In this document: piece after piece, positions 16,859-27,230 of the stretch
Layout: the number at the start of each line of letters is the position of its first letter
Position numbering within the stretch: position 1 is the stretch's first letter
Assembly: GCF_005491425.1 (NCBI RefSeq)
Contig: NZ_CP028083.1
Coordinates: 1,140,001-1,204,000, forward strand
Direction of reading: 5' to 3'
DNA: 64,000 nt
DNA from: Lysinibacillus sp. SGAir0095
GTDB lineage: Bacteria; Bacillota; Bacilli; Bacillales_A; Planococcaceae
Made by a program: the position numbers and the translations under genes
Notes under the pieces: model-generated
The model's database searches: none
Seen by the model: only the letters and a program-made list of their open reading frames with translations
Told to the model about the DNA's origin: nothing

Positions 16859-17761
16859 ATGGAAATTGTAGTACTTGGTGCTGGTTCAGTTGGGATGCTG
16901 ATCACTAGCTTTTTATCTGAATATAATGATAGAGTTACTTTAATCGTCCGGAGGGAAGAACAGGCCAAAGACCTTCAACACTATGGGCTTTTGCGAAAAA
17001 ATTTAGACGGTACAATCACAAGGAATAGCATCAATACAAGTCTGGATTTTTCGAAAATTTCGAAGAATTCATTAGTGATTATTGCTGTTAAATATGGACA
17101 ATTACAACATATATATGAGACCTTACATACTTTAGATCCTTCAATTCCACTTCTCTTCCTGCAAAACGGTCTAGCTCATTTTGAGGAAGCGAGTAATTTA
17201 CCTCAACAATCGATAGCTTTCGGTTCATGTCAATTTGGCGCAGAACGCGAAAATGATACAACAGTGCTTCATCGGGGGCAAGGCATCCTAAGAATTGCTG
17301 TTGAAAAAGGGGATGCTCTTCCTTTTACTCTTTTTTCGAAAAGCCCAAACCCGGTATTTCAGGTTGAATTTGTAGAAAGTGCAGAAGAAATGCTTTTTGA
17401 AAAGGCATTATTAAATTGCTTTATCAATCCATTAACAGCCATATTGGAAGTTAAGAATGGCTTGTTAGTAGAAAGTCCTCAATCTTTTAGTCTACTTAAA
17501 AAACTGTATGAAGAACTAATGGCGGCTTTCCCGAAAGAAATGTCTAAGCTTACTTTTTCAGACGTGGAGAATCTATGTAGGAGGACAGCCACAAATACAT
17601 CATCCATGTTGGGAGATATATTAAGCTTTAGGCCAACAGAAATTGAATCAATTGTCGGTGCAGTTTTAAAACTAGGGGTTCAAAGAGGTAAAAATCTACC
17701 GTTGTTAGAAACATTATATTTGTTAGTATTAGCAAAGGAAGGAAGGAGTGAGAAAATGTGA
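16859..17761 (+). CDS. panE: 2-dehydropantoate 2-reductase
   Basis: NADPH-dependent ketopantoate reductase of the pantothenate pathway, or a close relative of the ApbA/PanE family. The N-terminal Rossmann motif is VVLGAGSVGMLI; the substrate region includes AVKYGQLQ, LFLQNGLAH and the catalytic-lysine segment FEKALLNCFINPLTAI. Its 300 aa are normal. The position matches B. subtilis ylbQ, one of two panE-like genes there. Its end overlaps the next gene by 4 bases, so the two are translationally coupled. Confidence 0.88.
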   Translation: MEIVVLGAGSVGMLITSFLSEYNDRVTLIVRREEQAKDLQHYGLLRKNLDGTITRNSINTSLDFSKISKNSLVIIAVKYGQLQHIYETLHTLDPSIPLLFLQNGLAHFEEASNLPQQSIAFGSCQFGAERENDTTVLHRGQGILRIAVEKGDALPFTLFSKSPNPVFQVEFVESAEEMLFEKALLNCFINPLTAILEVKNGLLVESPQSFSLLKKLYEELMAAFPKEMSKLTFSDVENLCRRTATNTSSMLGDILSFRPTEIESIVGAVLKLGVQRGKNLPLLETLYLLVLAKEGRSEKM

Positions 17762-18150
17762 AGATACTAATCCATTATTTAGTGAGTATTATTATTTTTT
17801 TCCCTATTATTCTATTTACCATCACATATTTTATAGCTCGTAAAAGGAAAAAAAGTAAGTTAAAATCATTCGGGATGGCAAGTGATGTGACGACGATTGT
17901 CTTGTTTTTCTCTGTACCCCTTTCCATCTCAAGCTTATGGGATAAGAATTATAATATACTAATTTTTATTATTGCAATCATTATAGCAATTATTTTTACA
18001 TACATAGATTGGCGTACAAAGAAAGAAATTGAAGTTTTGCGTTTAATAAAAAAGACGTGGCGATTATACTTTATTTTACTAACGATTGCTTTTGTTGCTA
18101 TATGGATTGTTGGTTTGATTCAAAGTATAATTGAATATGCTTTTAGCTAA
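17758..18150 (+). CDS. DUF3397 membrane protein
   Basis: A 130-aa integral membrane protein of unknown function, with four predicted segments (about residues 5-26, 44-60, 67-85, 101-125) and a basic loop after the first. It matches DUF3397, found before bshC in many Bacillales. Start GTG 17758 overlaps the panE stop (GTGA), and AAGGAAGGAG lies upstream inside panE. Confidence 0.8.
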   Translation: MKILIHYLVSIIIFFPIILFTITYFIARKRKKSKLKSFGMASDVTTIVLFFSVPLSISSLWDKNYNILIFIIAIIIAIIFTYIDWRTKKEIEVLRLIKKTWRLYFILLTIAFVAIWIVGLIQSIIEYAFS

Positions 18151-18273
18151 TTTAAGCATTTTCTTTTGAAGTAGAAGTTCCATACTTTACAATAAGAAAT
18201 GTGAAATAATTTGCAGATTAGATAGAAATTAGAACTAGGTTGAAAACTGTTCTTAGAGTAGAGGAGATTTTTT

Positions 18274-19890
18274 ATGAGACTGGAGCATATTGAATTACCA
18301 GTTAACAATAAATTGCTGGCTGATTATTGGTCAGGTAATGAAAAATTACGTTCATTTTTTAAATATGAATATAATGATGATGCATTTCAAACTCGCTATA
18401 ATTACCTAAAATCAAAGCATTATTATAATAACGAGTTAAGTAGTATTATTCGTCAATTTATGGAACCATTTGGTATTTCCGAAAAAGCCGAAGAAAATTT
18501 AAATGCTCTAGAACATGGTTCGGTTGCAGTAGTGGGTGGTCAACAAGCCGGGATTCTTACTGGTCCGTTATACTCTATTCATAAAGCCGTTTCAGTCATT
18601 CTTTTGGCGAAAGAACAAAGCATTAAATTAGGAGAAAAAATTGTTCCGATCTTTTGGGTAGCAGGGGAAGATCATGATTTAGATGAAATCAATCATACCT
18701 ATACGAATGTAAATGGTGCGATAAAGAAACGAGTATATAGTGATCGTTCTATATTGAAAACAATGGCTTCTACAACTAGTCTTCAAAAGGAAGAGCTTGA
18801 AAAATTAATACGTACGATTTTCAAAGATTATGGAGAAACGGAATATTCTCAGATTCTTTATAAAAATTGTATAAATCAATTGGAACAAAGTGAAACCTTT
18901 ACTGAGTTTTTTGCCCGTTTAATGAATGAATTATTCAAAACTGAAGGCTTGTTATTGCTTGATGCAGCCTATACGCCTTTTAGGAAGCTTGAATCGGATT
19001 TCTTTGTAAAAATGATTGAATTAAATGAACAAATTGCAAAAGCTGTTGTGAAAAAGGAGCAAACTTTAGATAGGGCGGGCTATGGAACACCAATCCTTGC
19101 GAAAATTGACAATGCAAATCTTTTTTATGTGCAAGAAGGAGAACGTTTTTTATTAGAAAGAAAAAGCAATCTCTATCAAGATGCTACTGGGTTTATTACA
19201 TTAACTTTGGACCAACTGCTTGATATTGCAAAAAACAACCCAGAAAAATTGAGCAATAACGTTGTAACAAGGCCGCTTATGCAGGAAATGACTATTCCGG
19301 TGCTTGCTTTTGTTGGAGGTCCGGGTGAGTTAGCGTATTGGGCAACATTAAAGGATGCCTTCAATGTCCTCGATTTGCAAATGCCCATTATAGCACCTAG
19401 AATGCATATTACTTTAGTGGAGCGGAAAATCGAGCAGCTTCTTTCGAAATATGAGCTTTCAATTCTAGATATAATGAATGGTAAAGCAAAATACTTGAAA
19501 GAACAATATATTGACAGTGTTCAAGATGCAGAAGCTAAACTGCAGCTTGAGGGTTTAAATCAAATGGTGAAGGAGCAATATAAAAAGCTCGAAGCTCACT
19601 TAAATATACAGCAACTAGAATTGCAGCCGATTATAGAAAAGAATATGAAGTATCATGAATTGCAGTTTGATTATTTAAGCAAGAAAATTGAGCAGCGGGT
19701 ATTAATAAAGCATGAGAAAACAATCCGTCAATTTGATATGATGCAGCTTGCGCTTTATCCAAATGATAGTCTACAAGAGAGAGTTTACAATCCATTCCAG
19801 TATATGAATTATTATGGCCCAACACTCATACGAGATTTATGTGCGCTCCCACTGGAGATTGCAAATAAGCACTATGTAATTCATCTGTAA
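18274..19890 (+). CDS. bshC: bacillithiol biosynthesis cysteine-adding enzyme
   Basis: Putative last enzyme of bacillithiol synthesis, joining cysteine to GlcN-malate. It is 538 aa, as in B. subtilis (YllA, 539). Typical features are VVGGQQAGILTGPLYSIHKA (near residues 87-106), IFWVAGEDHDLDEINH and, later, ITLVERKIEQLL, ending with a coiled-coil region. TAGAGGAGA precedes ATG 18274. It sits just upstream of the mraZ operon, as in B. subtilis, but is separated from it by a strong terminator. Confidence 0.95.
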   Translation: MRLEHIELPVNNKLLADYWSGNEKLRSFFKYEYNDDAFQTRYNYLKSKHYYNNELSSIIRQFMEPFGISEKAEENLNALEHGSVAVVGGQQAGILTGPLYSIHKAVSVILLAKEQSIKLGEKIVPIFWVAGEDHDLDEINHTYTNVNGAIKKRVYSDRSILKTMASTTSLQKEELEKLIRTIFKDYGETEYSQILYKNCINQLEQSETFTEFFARLMNELFKTEGLLLLDAAYTPFRKLESDFFVKMIELNEQIAKAVVKKEQTLDRAGYGTPILAKIDNANLFYVQEGERFLLERKSNLYQDATGFITLTLDQLLDIAKNNPEKLSNNVVTRPLMQEMTIPVLAFVGGPGELAYWATLKDAFNVLDLQMPIIAPRMHITLVERKIEQLLSKYELSILDIMNGKAKYLKEQYIDSVQDAEAKLQLEGLNQMVKEQYKKLEAHLNIQQLELQPIIEKNMKYHELQFDYLSKKIEQRVLIKHEKTIRQFDMMQLALYPNDSLQERVYNPFQYMNYYGPTLIRDLCALPLEIANKHYVIHL

Positions 19891-19973
19891 TAATTGTATT
19901 AGGACTTTAATGTTCTTGAGTAATTAGACCTATTAGGCCTGTTGAGCCCTTATATATGGAGCTTTCGGTGCAG

Positions 19974-20012
19974 AAAAAGAAGTCGTCTCATAAAAGAGAC
20001 GACTTCTTTTTT
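19974..20012 (+). terminator. intrinsic terminator after bshC
   Basis: AAAAAGAAGTCGTCTC pairs with GAGACGACTTCTTTTT around a 6-base loop, ending in a T run. It isolates the dcw operon from upstream transcription. Confidence 0.93.
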
Positions 20013-20095
20013 GTGCCAAATTTCATATGTGAAGAGGTGTAAAAAAGTACTATATACACAATTTGTAAAAAGTAGTTAACAATCTCTTTAAAAAT

Positions 20096-20139
20096 GTGGA
20101 GGAAAGTGGGGGAATGTGGTACATTATTTACTAAAGTGG
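20096..20139 (+). promoter_or_regulatory. MraZ operator repeats upstream of mraZ
   Basis: GTGG occurs at 20096, 20106 and 20116, an exact 10-bp period, and again in phase at 20136, where it overlaps the mraZ ribosome site (GGGGTGA). MraZ proteins are known to bind direct TGGG-type repeats of this spacing upstream of their own operon. I could not assign the promoter hexamers with confidence. Confidence 0.8.
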
Positions 20140-20149
20140 GGTGAGTAGC

Positions 20150-20581
20150 ATGTTCATGGGAGAATATCAGCATTCCGTTGATGCAAAAGGGCGCCTTATA
20201 GTACCTTCAAAATTTCGTGAAGACTTAGGGAATACTTTTGTTATTACACGCGGACTTGATAACTGTCTATTTGGATATCCTATGGATGAATGGCGAAAAC
20301 TCGAAGAAAAGTTAAAAGAATTACCAATGACCAAAAAGGATGCAAGGGCTTTTGCAAGGTTCTTCTTTTCTGGCGCAACAGAAGTTGAAATAGATAAACA
20401 AGGCCGAATTAATATCCCATCAACCTTATCTACCTATGCAAAAATTGAGAAAGAGTGTGTAGTTTTAGGTGTTTCAAGTAAAATTGAAATTTGGGCAAAA
20501 GAAGCTTGGGAATCATATTTCAACGAAGCTGAGGATTCTTTTAATGAGATCGCAGAAAATTTGATTGGCTTTGACTTCTAG
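20150..20581 (+). CDS. mraZ: MraZ, transcriptional regulator of the dcw operon
   Basis: AbrB-like DNA-binding protein formed of two swapped-hairpin domains; forms rings and controls its own operon. Both DxxxR-type motifs are present: [16 protein letters not shown] (residues 8-23) and [14 protein letters not shown]. From ATG 20150 it is 143 aa, the B. subtilis length; GGGGTGA lies 6 bases upstream, which rejects the GTG at 20141. First gene of the cluster. Confidence 0.96.
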   Translation: MFMGEYQHSVDAKGRLIVPSKFREDLGNTFVITRGLDNCLFGYPMDEWRKLEEKLKELPMTKKDARAFARFFFSGATEVEIDKQGRINIPSTLSTYAKIEKECVVLGVSSKIEIWAKEAWESYFNEAEDSFNEIAENLIGFDF

Positions 20582-20612
20582 AAAAGTTGCCGCCAAAAAG
20601 GAGTAATGGTTA

Positions 20613-21563
20613 ATGTTCGATCATACAACCGTATTATTAAAAGAAACTGTTGATGGACTGAACATCGATCCACGAGGAATCTATGTGGATTGTACATTAG
20701 GTGGCGCTGGACATAGCGAATACTTAGTACAGCAATTATCATCAGAAGGTCGATTAATTTGTTTCGATCAAGATACGACAGCAATTGAAAATGCAAAAGT
20801 ACGATTAGCGGACTATTTAGATCGGGTGACTTTTGTGCATTCGAATTTCCGTTATGTTAAAGAGGAATTACAAAAATTAAATATTGAGAAAATTGATGGT
20901 ATCCTATATGACTTAGGTGTTTCTTCCCCACAGTTAGATACACCAGAGCGAGGATTTAGTTATCACCATGATGCACCGTTAGATATGCGTATGGACCAAA
21001 CTGCATCTCTTTCGGCATTTCATGTAGTAAATGAATGGGCATATGAAGATTTAGTCCGTATTTTTTTCCGTTATGGAGAAGAGAAATTCTCTAAGCAAAT
21101 TGCACGTAAAATCGAAGAAGCAAGGAAAAATGCGCCAGTTGAAACTACAGGGCAGCTTGTTGAATTGATAAAAGAAGGGATTCCTGCCCCTGCTCGAAGA
21201 AAGGGCGGCCATCCAGCCAAAAGAGTCTTCCAAGCAATTCGAATAGCAGTTAATGATGAATTAGGAGCTGCCGAGGATTCATTGGTGGATGCAATAGAGT
21301 TATTGAAAATTGGTGGCAGAATTAGTGTCATCACGTTCCATTCATTAGAAGATCGTTTAACAAAATCTATTTTTAAAGAGGCTTCAGCTCTTCCAGATTT
21401 ACCTCCTGGCTTACCGGTAATTCCTGATGAGTACAAGCCTACATTAAAGCTTGTAGCCAGAAAACCAATCGTACCAACTGACGAGGAGTTAGAAGAAAAT
21501 AATCGTTCGCGTTCCGCAAAACTTCGAATTGCCGAAAAAATAAACGAGAAAGGAAGAGGGTAA
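20613..21563 (+). CDS. rsmH: 16S rRNA (cytosine-1402-N4)-methyltransferase
   Basis: RsmH (MraW) methylates C1402 in the 30S decoding centre using SAM. The SAM motif [14 protein letters not shown] (near residues 24-37), the [11 protein letters not shown] motif and [10 protein letters not shown] are all present. It has 316 aa, as expected. AAAGGAG precedes ATG 20613. Its stop codon directly abuts the ftsL start. Confidence 0.97.
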   Translation: MFDHTTVLLKETVDGLNIDPRGIYVDCTLGGAGHSEYLVQQLSSEGRLICFDQDTTAIENAKVRLADYLDRVTFVHSNFRYVKEELQKLNIEKIDGILYDLGVSSPQLDTPERGFSYHHDAPLDMRMDQTASLSAFHVVNEWAYEDLVRIFFRYGEEKFSKQIARKIEEARKNAPVETTGQLVELIKEGIPAPARRKGGHPAKRVFQAIRIAVNDELGAAEDSLVDAIELLKIGGRISVITFHSLEDRLTKSIFKEASALPDLPPGLPVIPDEYKPTLKLVARKPIVPTDEELEENNRSRSAKLRIAEKINEKGRG

Positions 21564-21935
21564 ATGGCAGTACGTGCTAGGCAAAATTCTTATATCAGCC
21601 AACCATTAACTACCGAACAACAACAACCAGTTAAACAGCAAAGCAGCAAAAGAAAAAAATCGATTATCACAGCAAAAGAGAAAATGTTATACATTGCGTT
21701 TATTGTGGTGGTTGCGGTTTTGGCAGTGACAATACTACATAAACAAAGTTCAATCCAACAAACAACCATGGAAATACAGAAGATTGAATCTGAAATCACA
21801 GAAATCGAAAAACAAAATGTAGATTTAAAAGTTCAAGTAAGTGAACTATCAACTTATGAGAGAATTTGGGAAAAAGCAAAAGAACTCGGATTAACACTTA
21901 ATGAGAAAAATGTGAAGGTAGTGCCGGGAGAATGA
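21564..21935 (+). CDS. ftsL: cell division protein FtsL
   Basis: Bitopic divisome protein: basic cytoplasmic N-terminus (QSSKRKKSIITAKEKM), one membrane segment (MLYIAFIVVVAVLAVTIL, about residues 39-56) and an extracytoplasmic coiled coil (IQKIESEITEIEKQNVDLKVQVSELS). It forms a complex with DivIB/DivIC and PBP2B. At 123 aa it matches B. subtilis FtsL (117). It begins at the first base after the rsmH stop, with GGAAGAGGG upstream, and overlaps pbpB by 4 bases. Confidence 0.93.
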   Translation: MAVRARQNSYISQPLTTEQQQPVKQQSSKRKKSIITAKEKMLYIAFIVVVAVLAVTILHKQSSIQQTTMEIQKIESEITEIEKQNVDLKVQVSELSTYERIWEKAKELGLTLNEKNVKVVPGE

Positions 21936-24157
21936 AAAAAAAGAGATTTCGATTCCAATGGGGAGCCTTTCTAATGTTAGTTATTTATGGAGGGCTCTTT
22001 TTTGCTTTATTTATCCGTATCTTTTATATTCAGTCAACTGGTGAAATTAATGGACAGCAATTAGAAGCAAAAGCAGCTGCCCTCTATGGAAAAGAAGCAG
22101 TTTTGACTGCAGAACGGGGTAAAATACTTGACCGTAATGGTGGTATTATTGCAGAGGATACACTAAGCTATCGCCTGGTAGCAGTTGTAAATCCAGAAGC
22201 AACTGTAGATGATAAGGAACCAAGACATGTAGTAGATCCCGAGAATACGGCGAAGGTTCTAGCAAACTATATTTCGATGGAAGAGTCAGAGATTTATAAA
22301 ATCTTAACTAAAAAACTTAGTGATGGGAGAACTCCTTATCAAGTTGAATTTGGTGTAGCGGGGCGTAGTATTAGTCATGAAATTATGTCGGCGATCAAAA
22401 GTGAAAAACTTCCTGGTATTACCTTTGCAAGTGATTCAACACGCTATTATCCAAATGGACCCTTTGCATCGCATTTAATAGGCTTTGCTTTGAAGGAAGA
22501 ACAAGAAGATGGCAGTTTTCATACAGTAGGGAAAATGGGATTGGAATATACTTATAACAAAGAGTTAACAGGTAAAAACGGTTCTATGCAATATGAAAGT
22601 GATATATTTGGGTACTTACTGCCAAATAGTGAAAAGGTAATAACACCCGCTGAAAACGGGGATAATATTTATCTTACCATCGACAAAACAATACAAAATT
22701 TCTTAGAAGAATCAATGACAAATGTTTATAAAGAGTATAATCCTGAATCGATGATAGCAGTTGTTGCCGATCCAAAAACAGGTGAGATTTTAGCGATGTC
22801 ACAGCGACCAACCTTCGACCCGGATACGAGAGAAGGGCTAGATTCATGGAATAATGACATAATCGAATCAGTAATTGAACCTGGTTCTACCATGAAAACT
22901 TTTACGCTAGCAACAGCAATTGAAACGGACAATTGGTATCCAGGTGCTACCTATCAATCAGGTTCTTACACTTTATTTGGGGATACAATTAGGGACCATA
23001 ACCAAAGAGGGTGGGGACCGATTACGTATTTAGAAGGTTTCCAGAGGTCATCGAATACCGCCATGGCTAATATGCTAGAGTATATTGGAAATGATACTTT
23101 AATAGAGTACTTTAAAAAATTTGGATTCGGTGAAAAAACAGGGATTGATTTACCAGGTGAAGCATCAGGGACATTACTAACTAATTGGCCAATTAACTAT
23201 GTCACAACATCCTATGGACAAGGCTCTACAGTTACACCAATTCAGCTCGTACAAGCTATGACAGCAATTGCGAATGATGGAGAAATGATGCAACCCTATG
23301 TGATTGATAAAATAGTAGACTCAACGAGTGGGGAAGTAATTAAGGATGAGAAACCAACTGTGAAAGGGAAACCTGTATCCGAAGAAACTGCTAAACAGGT
23401 AAGGGAAATTTTAGCTTCCACTGTTACTTCTGAGGCTGGTACTGCCAAAAGCTTTGCAATTGATGGCTATGAGGTAGCAGGAAAAACGGGAACAGCTTAT
23501 ATTCCAAAATCAGACGGTTCAGGAAAGTATTTAACCGGGAATAAGAACAATTATTTATATTCGTTCTTAGGGATGGCTCCTGCAGATGATCCACAATTAA
23601 TTGTCTATGTTGCAGTTAAAAAACCAAAACTAGGAGCAACAGAGGTAGGTTCCGCACCAGTTTCACAAGTGTTTACATCTGTAATGCAAAACAGTTTAAA
23701 GTATTTAAATATTAAACCAGAGGATGTAGCACAAGTAGAAACAACAAAGATGAAGGAATATCTTGGAGAGAATGCACAAAACGTTCAAATTGAGTTGGAG
23801 AATAGCGGTATAACACCGATTGTTATTGGAGATGGTGGTCAAATTATAGATCAATATCCAAAGAAAGATCTGGCTATTACAAAGGGAAGTATTGTGTTCT
23901 TGAAAACAGAAGGATCAGTTACCATACCATCATTTGAAAATTGGTCATTAAGAAATTTACTCGTCTATAAAATGATGTCAGGGCTCTCGATTGAAATTGT
24001 TGGGGAAGGATATGTTGAAAGTCAGAGTGTGTCTGCAAACACGGTCATCGGAGAAGGTTCTCCGATAGTTGTGCAATTAAGAACGCCTGAAGAAACTTAC
24101 TCCTCACCTCCAGCTGAAGAACCAGCAACCGAAGGAGAAGAATTACCACAAGATTAA
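21932..24157 (+). CDS. pbpB: penicillin-binding protein 2B, septal transpeptidase
   Basis: Class B PBP that crosslinks septal peptidoglycan in the divisome. One N-terminal membrane segment (FLMLVIYGGLFFALFIRIFY), a dimerisation domain, then the transpeptidase with S319-x-x-K322 (EPGSTMK), S373-S-N375 and K518-T-G. Two C-terminal PASTA repeats and a Pro/Glu-rich tail follow. It has 741 aa against about 716 in B. subtilis. Overlaps ftsL by ATGA. Partners by position are FtsL and DivIB. Confidence 0.96.
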   Translation: MKKKRFRFQWGAFLMLVIYGGLFFALFIRIFYIQSTGEINGQQLEAKAAALYGKEAVLTAERGKILDRNGGIIAEDTLSYRLVAVVNPEATVDDKEPRHVVDPENTAKVLANYISMEESEIYKILTKKLSDGRTPYQVEFGVAGRSISHEIMSAIKSEKLPGITFASDSTRYYPNGPFASHLIGFALKEEQEDGSFHTVGKMGLEYTYNKELTGKNGSMQYESDIFGYLLPNSEKVITPAENGDNIYLTIDKTIQNFLEESMTNVYKEYNPESMIAVVADPKTGEILAMSQRPTFDPDTREGLDSWNNDIIESVIEPGSTMKTFTLATAIETDNWYPGATYQSGSYTLFGDTIRDHNQRGWGPITYLEGFQRSSNTAMANMLEYIGNDTLIEYFKKFGFGEKTGIDLPGEASGTLLTNWPINYVTTSYGQGSTVTPIQLVQAMTAIANDGEMMQPYVIDKIVDSTSGEVIKDEKPTVKGKPVSEETAKQVREILASTVTSEAGTAKSFAIDGYEVAGKTGTAYIPKSDGSGKYLTGNKNNYLYSFLGMAPADDPQLIVYVAVKKPKLGATEVGSAPVSQVFTSVMQNSLKYLNIKPEDVAQVETTKMKEYLGENAQNVQIELENSGITPIVIGDGGQIIDQYPKKDLAITKGSIVFLKTEGSVTIPSFENWSLRNLLVYKMMSGLSIEIVGEGYVESQSVSANTVIGEGSPIVVQLRTPEETYSSPPAEEPATEGEELPQD

Positions 24158-24197
24158 CTTCAATCAATAGATAAAAAGCGAATTTGAGTAAAAGCTC

Positions 24198-24226
24198 GAA
24201 TACAAGCAGTTATTATTTCATACTTT
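24198..24226 (+). promoter_or_regulatory. SigE-type sporulation promoter for spoVD
   Basis: GAATACA (24198-24204), 14 bases, then CATACTTT (24219-24226). These match the mother-cell SigE consensus at 5 of 7 positions in the -35 and at all defined positions but one in the -10. The site lies 25 bases before the spoVD start, and spoVD is a known SigE gene in B. subtilis. Confidence 0.7.
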
Positions 24227-24250
24227 GTTAAAAACGAGGTGTGAAATAGA

Positions 24251-26167
24251 ATGAAGTGGATATCGACCATTTCAAAGAATCGATTGAAGTTAATTGTTTA
24301 TGGTTTTATACTTTTTGGTTTAGCAGTAGTAATAAGGTTATTTTATGTCCAAGTCATCCAGCATGATAAGCTTACAGAATTGGCAAAGGAAAATTGGGAT
24401 AGGGAAATTCCATTTGCATCAGAAAGAGGAGAAATTGTAGACCGGAATGGGGAAGTCATTGTAACGAATAAATTAGCCCCGACGCTTTATTTTATGCCTG
24501 CACAGAACGATAATATTGAAGAAGCAGCAAATCAAATCGCTTCGGTGTTAGACCTAGATGCAAAAAAGTTATTTGAGAAAATGAACACACGAGAATATTT
24601 AGTTAAACTTGAAAAAAATATTACGTACGAACAAGCAGTTAAAATTCAAGGTCTAAAAATAGGTGGGCTATATAGCGGTGCAGATTATGTACGCCATTAT
24701 CCTTATGGAGACTTATTATCACGATTCATAGGATTTACTGGCTATGACACACAGGGTCTTGCAGGTATGGAATATCAATATAATAAGGTGTTAACATCAA
24801 AAAAAGCAGCTATTCGGCTCTTTACGGATGCACAAGGAAATTCCCTCCCTCATGTGGATGATGAATGGCGTGAAGGTGATGCAGGTGCAACGGTAGAACT
24901 AACTATTGATCTGGACGTTCAAAAGGTAGTAGAAAGAGAACTATCTCAAGCGATGGAAAAATATGATGCAGACCAAGCATTAGCTATGGCGATGAATGTG
25001 AATACTGGTGAAATATTAGCATTATCATCCTACCCTACATATGATCCTGCTAATTATTCAGAGGTAGATCAATCCATATATAACCGAAATCTACCGGTTT
25101 GGATGACCTACGAGCCGGGTTCTACTTTTAAAATCATTACTTTAAGTGCAGCACTTGAGGAAGGTGTTGTAGACTTAGAGAAGGATACGTTTTATGACAA
25201 AGGTTATGTAATGGTTGAGGACTCTCGACTACGATGCTGGAAGCGTGAGGGACACGGTAGTGAAACTTTTTTAGAGGTGGTAGAGAACTCTTGTAACCCT
25301 GGCTTTATCGAGATGGGACAACGGGTAGGCTCTGAAAAGCTTCTACAATATATAAAAGACTTCGGATTTGGTGAAACTACTGGTTCAAATATTCCAGGCG
25401 AAGCCTCAGGAATACTTTTTTCAAAAGAAGCTTTTGGTCCAGTGGAACATGCAACAACCTCCTTCGGTCAAGGGATTGCTGTAACACCAATTCAACAAAT
25501 CCAAGCTGTGGCAGCAAGCGTAAATGGCGGGAAATTATTTACACCTTATGTTGTATCAAAAGTGGTTGATTCTGAATCTGGTAAAACAATAATTGAAAAT
25601 AAGCCGGAATTGAAACGAACAGTAATAAGTGAAGAAACTTCAGCACAGGTTCGTAATGCCCTAGAATCAGTAGTTGCTAATGGTTCTGGTAGAGCTGCCT
25701 TCCGTGATGGGCTTCGTATTGGTGGAAAAACAGGTACTGCACAAAAAGTAGTAGATGGTCGTTATAAAGACGGAGAATATATCGTATCATTTATAGGTTT
25801 TGCTCCTGCTGATAATCCTGAAGTGGTTGTTTATGTGGCTATCGACAATCCAAAGAGCTCTACAGTATTTGGTAGTACAATTGCTGCACCAATCGTTGGA
25901 CAAATTATTGAGGATATTGCTCCGACAGTGGGCATAGAGGTAGATCGTGAAGGTCAAATGGAAAAACAATATCGTTGGGGAGACCCAATTACTGATAAAG
26001 TGCCAAATTTAGTAGGCTATTCAGTGGATGAAATTGCGAAATTGCAGTATCCATTTAAAATGGAAATACATGGTGAAGGGAATATTATAAAAGCTCAATT
26101 ACCTGAACCAGACAATATTCTAGAACAAGATGGGACAATACATCTGTATTTGGACGAAAAAAATTAG
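24251..26167 (+). CDS. spoVD: SpoVD, sporulation-specific transpeptidase
   Basis: Class B penicillin-binding protein that, with SpoVE, builds the spore cortex. Membrane anchor at residues 12-31, catalytic S291-T-F-K294, S347-C-N349 and K493-T-G-T. One C-terminal PASTA domain (VPNLVGYSVDEIAKL), against two in the neighbouring PBP2B. It has 638 aa (B. subtilis about 646). GAGGTGTG precedes ATG 24251. In B. subtilis murE comes next; here mraY does. Confidence 0.95.
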   Translation: MKWISTISKNRLKLIVYGFILFGLAVVIRLFYVQVIQHDKLTELAKENWDREIPFASERGEIVDRNGEVIVTNKLAPTLYFMPAQNDNIEEAANQIASVLDLDAKKLFEKMNTREYLVKLEKNITYEQAVKIQGLKIGGLYSGADYVRHYPYGDLLSRFIGFTGYDTQGLAGMEYQYNKVLTSKKAAIRLFTDAQGNSLPHVDDEWREGDAGATVELTIDLDVQKVVERELSQAMEKYDADQALAMAMNVNTGEILALSSYPTYDPANYSEVDQSIYNRNLPVWMTYEPGSTFKIITLSAALEEGVVDLEKDTFYDKGYVMVEDSRLRCWKREGHGSETFLEVVENSCNPGFIEMGQRVGSEKLLQYIKDFGFGETTGSNIPGEASGILFSKEAFGPVEHATTSFGQGIAVTPIQQIQAVAASVNGGKLFTPYVVSKVVDSESGKTIIENKPELKRTVISEETSAQVRNALESVVANGSGRAAFRDGLRIGGKTGTAQKVVDGRYKDGEYIVSFIGFAPADNPEVVVYVAIDNPKSSTVFGSTIAAPIVGQIIEDIAPTVGIEVDREGQMEKQYRWGDPITDKVPNLVGYSVDEIAKLQYPFKMEIHGEGNIIKAQLPEPDNILEQDGTIHLYLDEKN

Positions 26168-26255
26168 TTAGTAACTTCTTAGTGTAAATGATGCTAAAAA
26201 TAGATTTTATATATAATACTAAAGAAGAAAGAACAGAAATAAGAGGAGATTTAAC

Positions 26256-27230
26256 ATGACAATTACAACAACAATAACCATTCTAGCAATTTCATTTATC
26301 GTTTCAGTGGTTTTGGCACCGATTTTAATCCCAATACTTCGTCGAATGAAATTTGGACAGAGTATTCGAGAAGAGGGTCCACAATCACATATGAAAAAAG
26401 CTGGAACACCAACGATGGGTGGCATAATTTTTTTAATCTCGATTATTGCTACAACGGTAATTGTTGGAAATATGTCTGACATATTTACGACTCAATCTGT
26501 CGTAATCATCCTAGTCTTAGCTGGTTTTGGTTTGATCGGATTTTTGGATGATGGCATTAAAGTCATTTTTAAACGTAATTTAGGACTAACATCGCTGCAA
26601 AAATTAATCGGTCAAATAATTATCTCGATTGCTGCATTTCTACTATTACGACTTGGATCTTTCGATACCTCAATAAGTATACCGTTTACAGAGTTTTCTA
26701 TTGATTTAGGGATTTTATATGTTGGTTTTTTAATCTTCTGGTTGGTAGGCTTCTCTAATGCTGTGAATTTAACTGATGGATTGGATGGTCTAGTTGCTGG
26801 TACTGCATCCATTGCCTTTACCGCATTCGGAGTTATCGCTTTGTTCAATGGCCAAGCCGATGTTGCGTTATTTACGTTTGCCGTAACAGGTGCACTTTTA
26901 GGGTTTTTACTATTTAATGCAAATCCTGCAAAGGTATTTATGGGGGATACGGGCTCTTTAGCTTTAGGTGGGGCCCTTGCCCTTGTATCCATTCTAGTAA
27001 AAGCAGAACTACTATTATTGTTAATTGGCTTAGTGTTTGTCGTTGAAACATTATCAGTTATCTTACAAGTAGCAAGCTTTAAACTACGTGGAAAACGAAT
27101 CTTTAAAATGAGCCCAATTCACCACCATTTTGAACTGTCTGGTTGGTCCGAGCGTAAAGTGGTAGGCGTCTTTTGGTCAACGGCATTGGTTGTTGCATTA
27201 ATTGCAGTAGTATCGGAGGCATTGCTATGA
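26256..27230 (+). CDS. mraY: phospho-MurNAc-pentapeptide transferase
   Basis: Polytopic membrane enzyme that moves phospho-MurNAc-pentapeptide to undecaprenyl phosphate, forming lipid I. About ten membrane segments. Signature residues appear in [24 protein letters not shown] and [12 protein letters not shown], plus the cytoplasmic [12 protein letters not shown]. Its 324 aa are the standard length. AAGAGGAG precedes ATG 26256. The stop overlaps the murD start (ATGA). Confidence 0.97.
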   Translation: MTITTTITILAISFIVSVVLAPILIPILRRMKFGQSIREEGPQSHMKKAGTPTMGGIIFLISIIATTVIVGNMSDIFTTQSVVIILVLAGFGLIGFLDDGIKVIFKRNLGLTSLQKLIGQIIISIAAFLLLRLGSFDTSISIPFTEFSIDLGILYVGFLIFWLVGFSNAVNLTDGLDGLVAGTASIAFTAFGVIALFNGQADVALFTFAVTGALLGFLLFNANPAKVFMGDTGSLALGGALALVSILVKAELLLLLIGLVFVVETLSVILQVASFKLRGKRIFKMSPIHHHFELSGWSERKVVGVFWSTALVVALIAVVSEALL

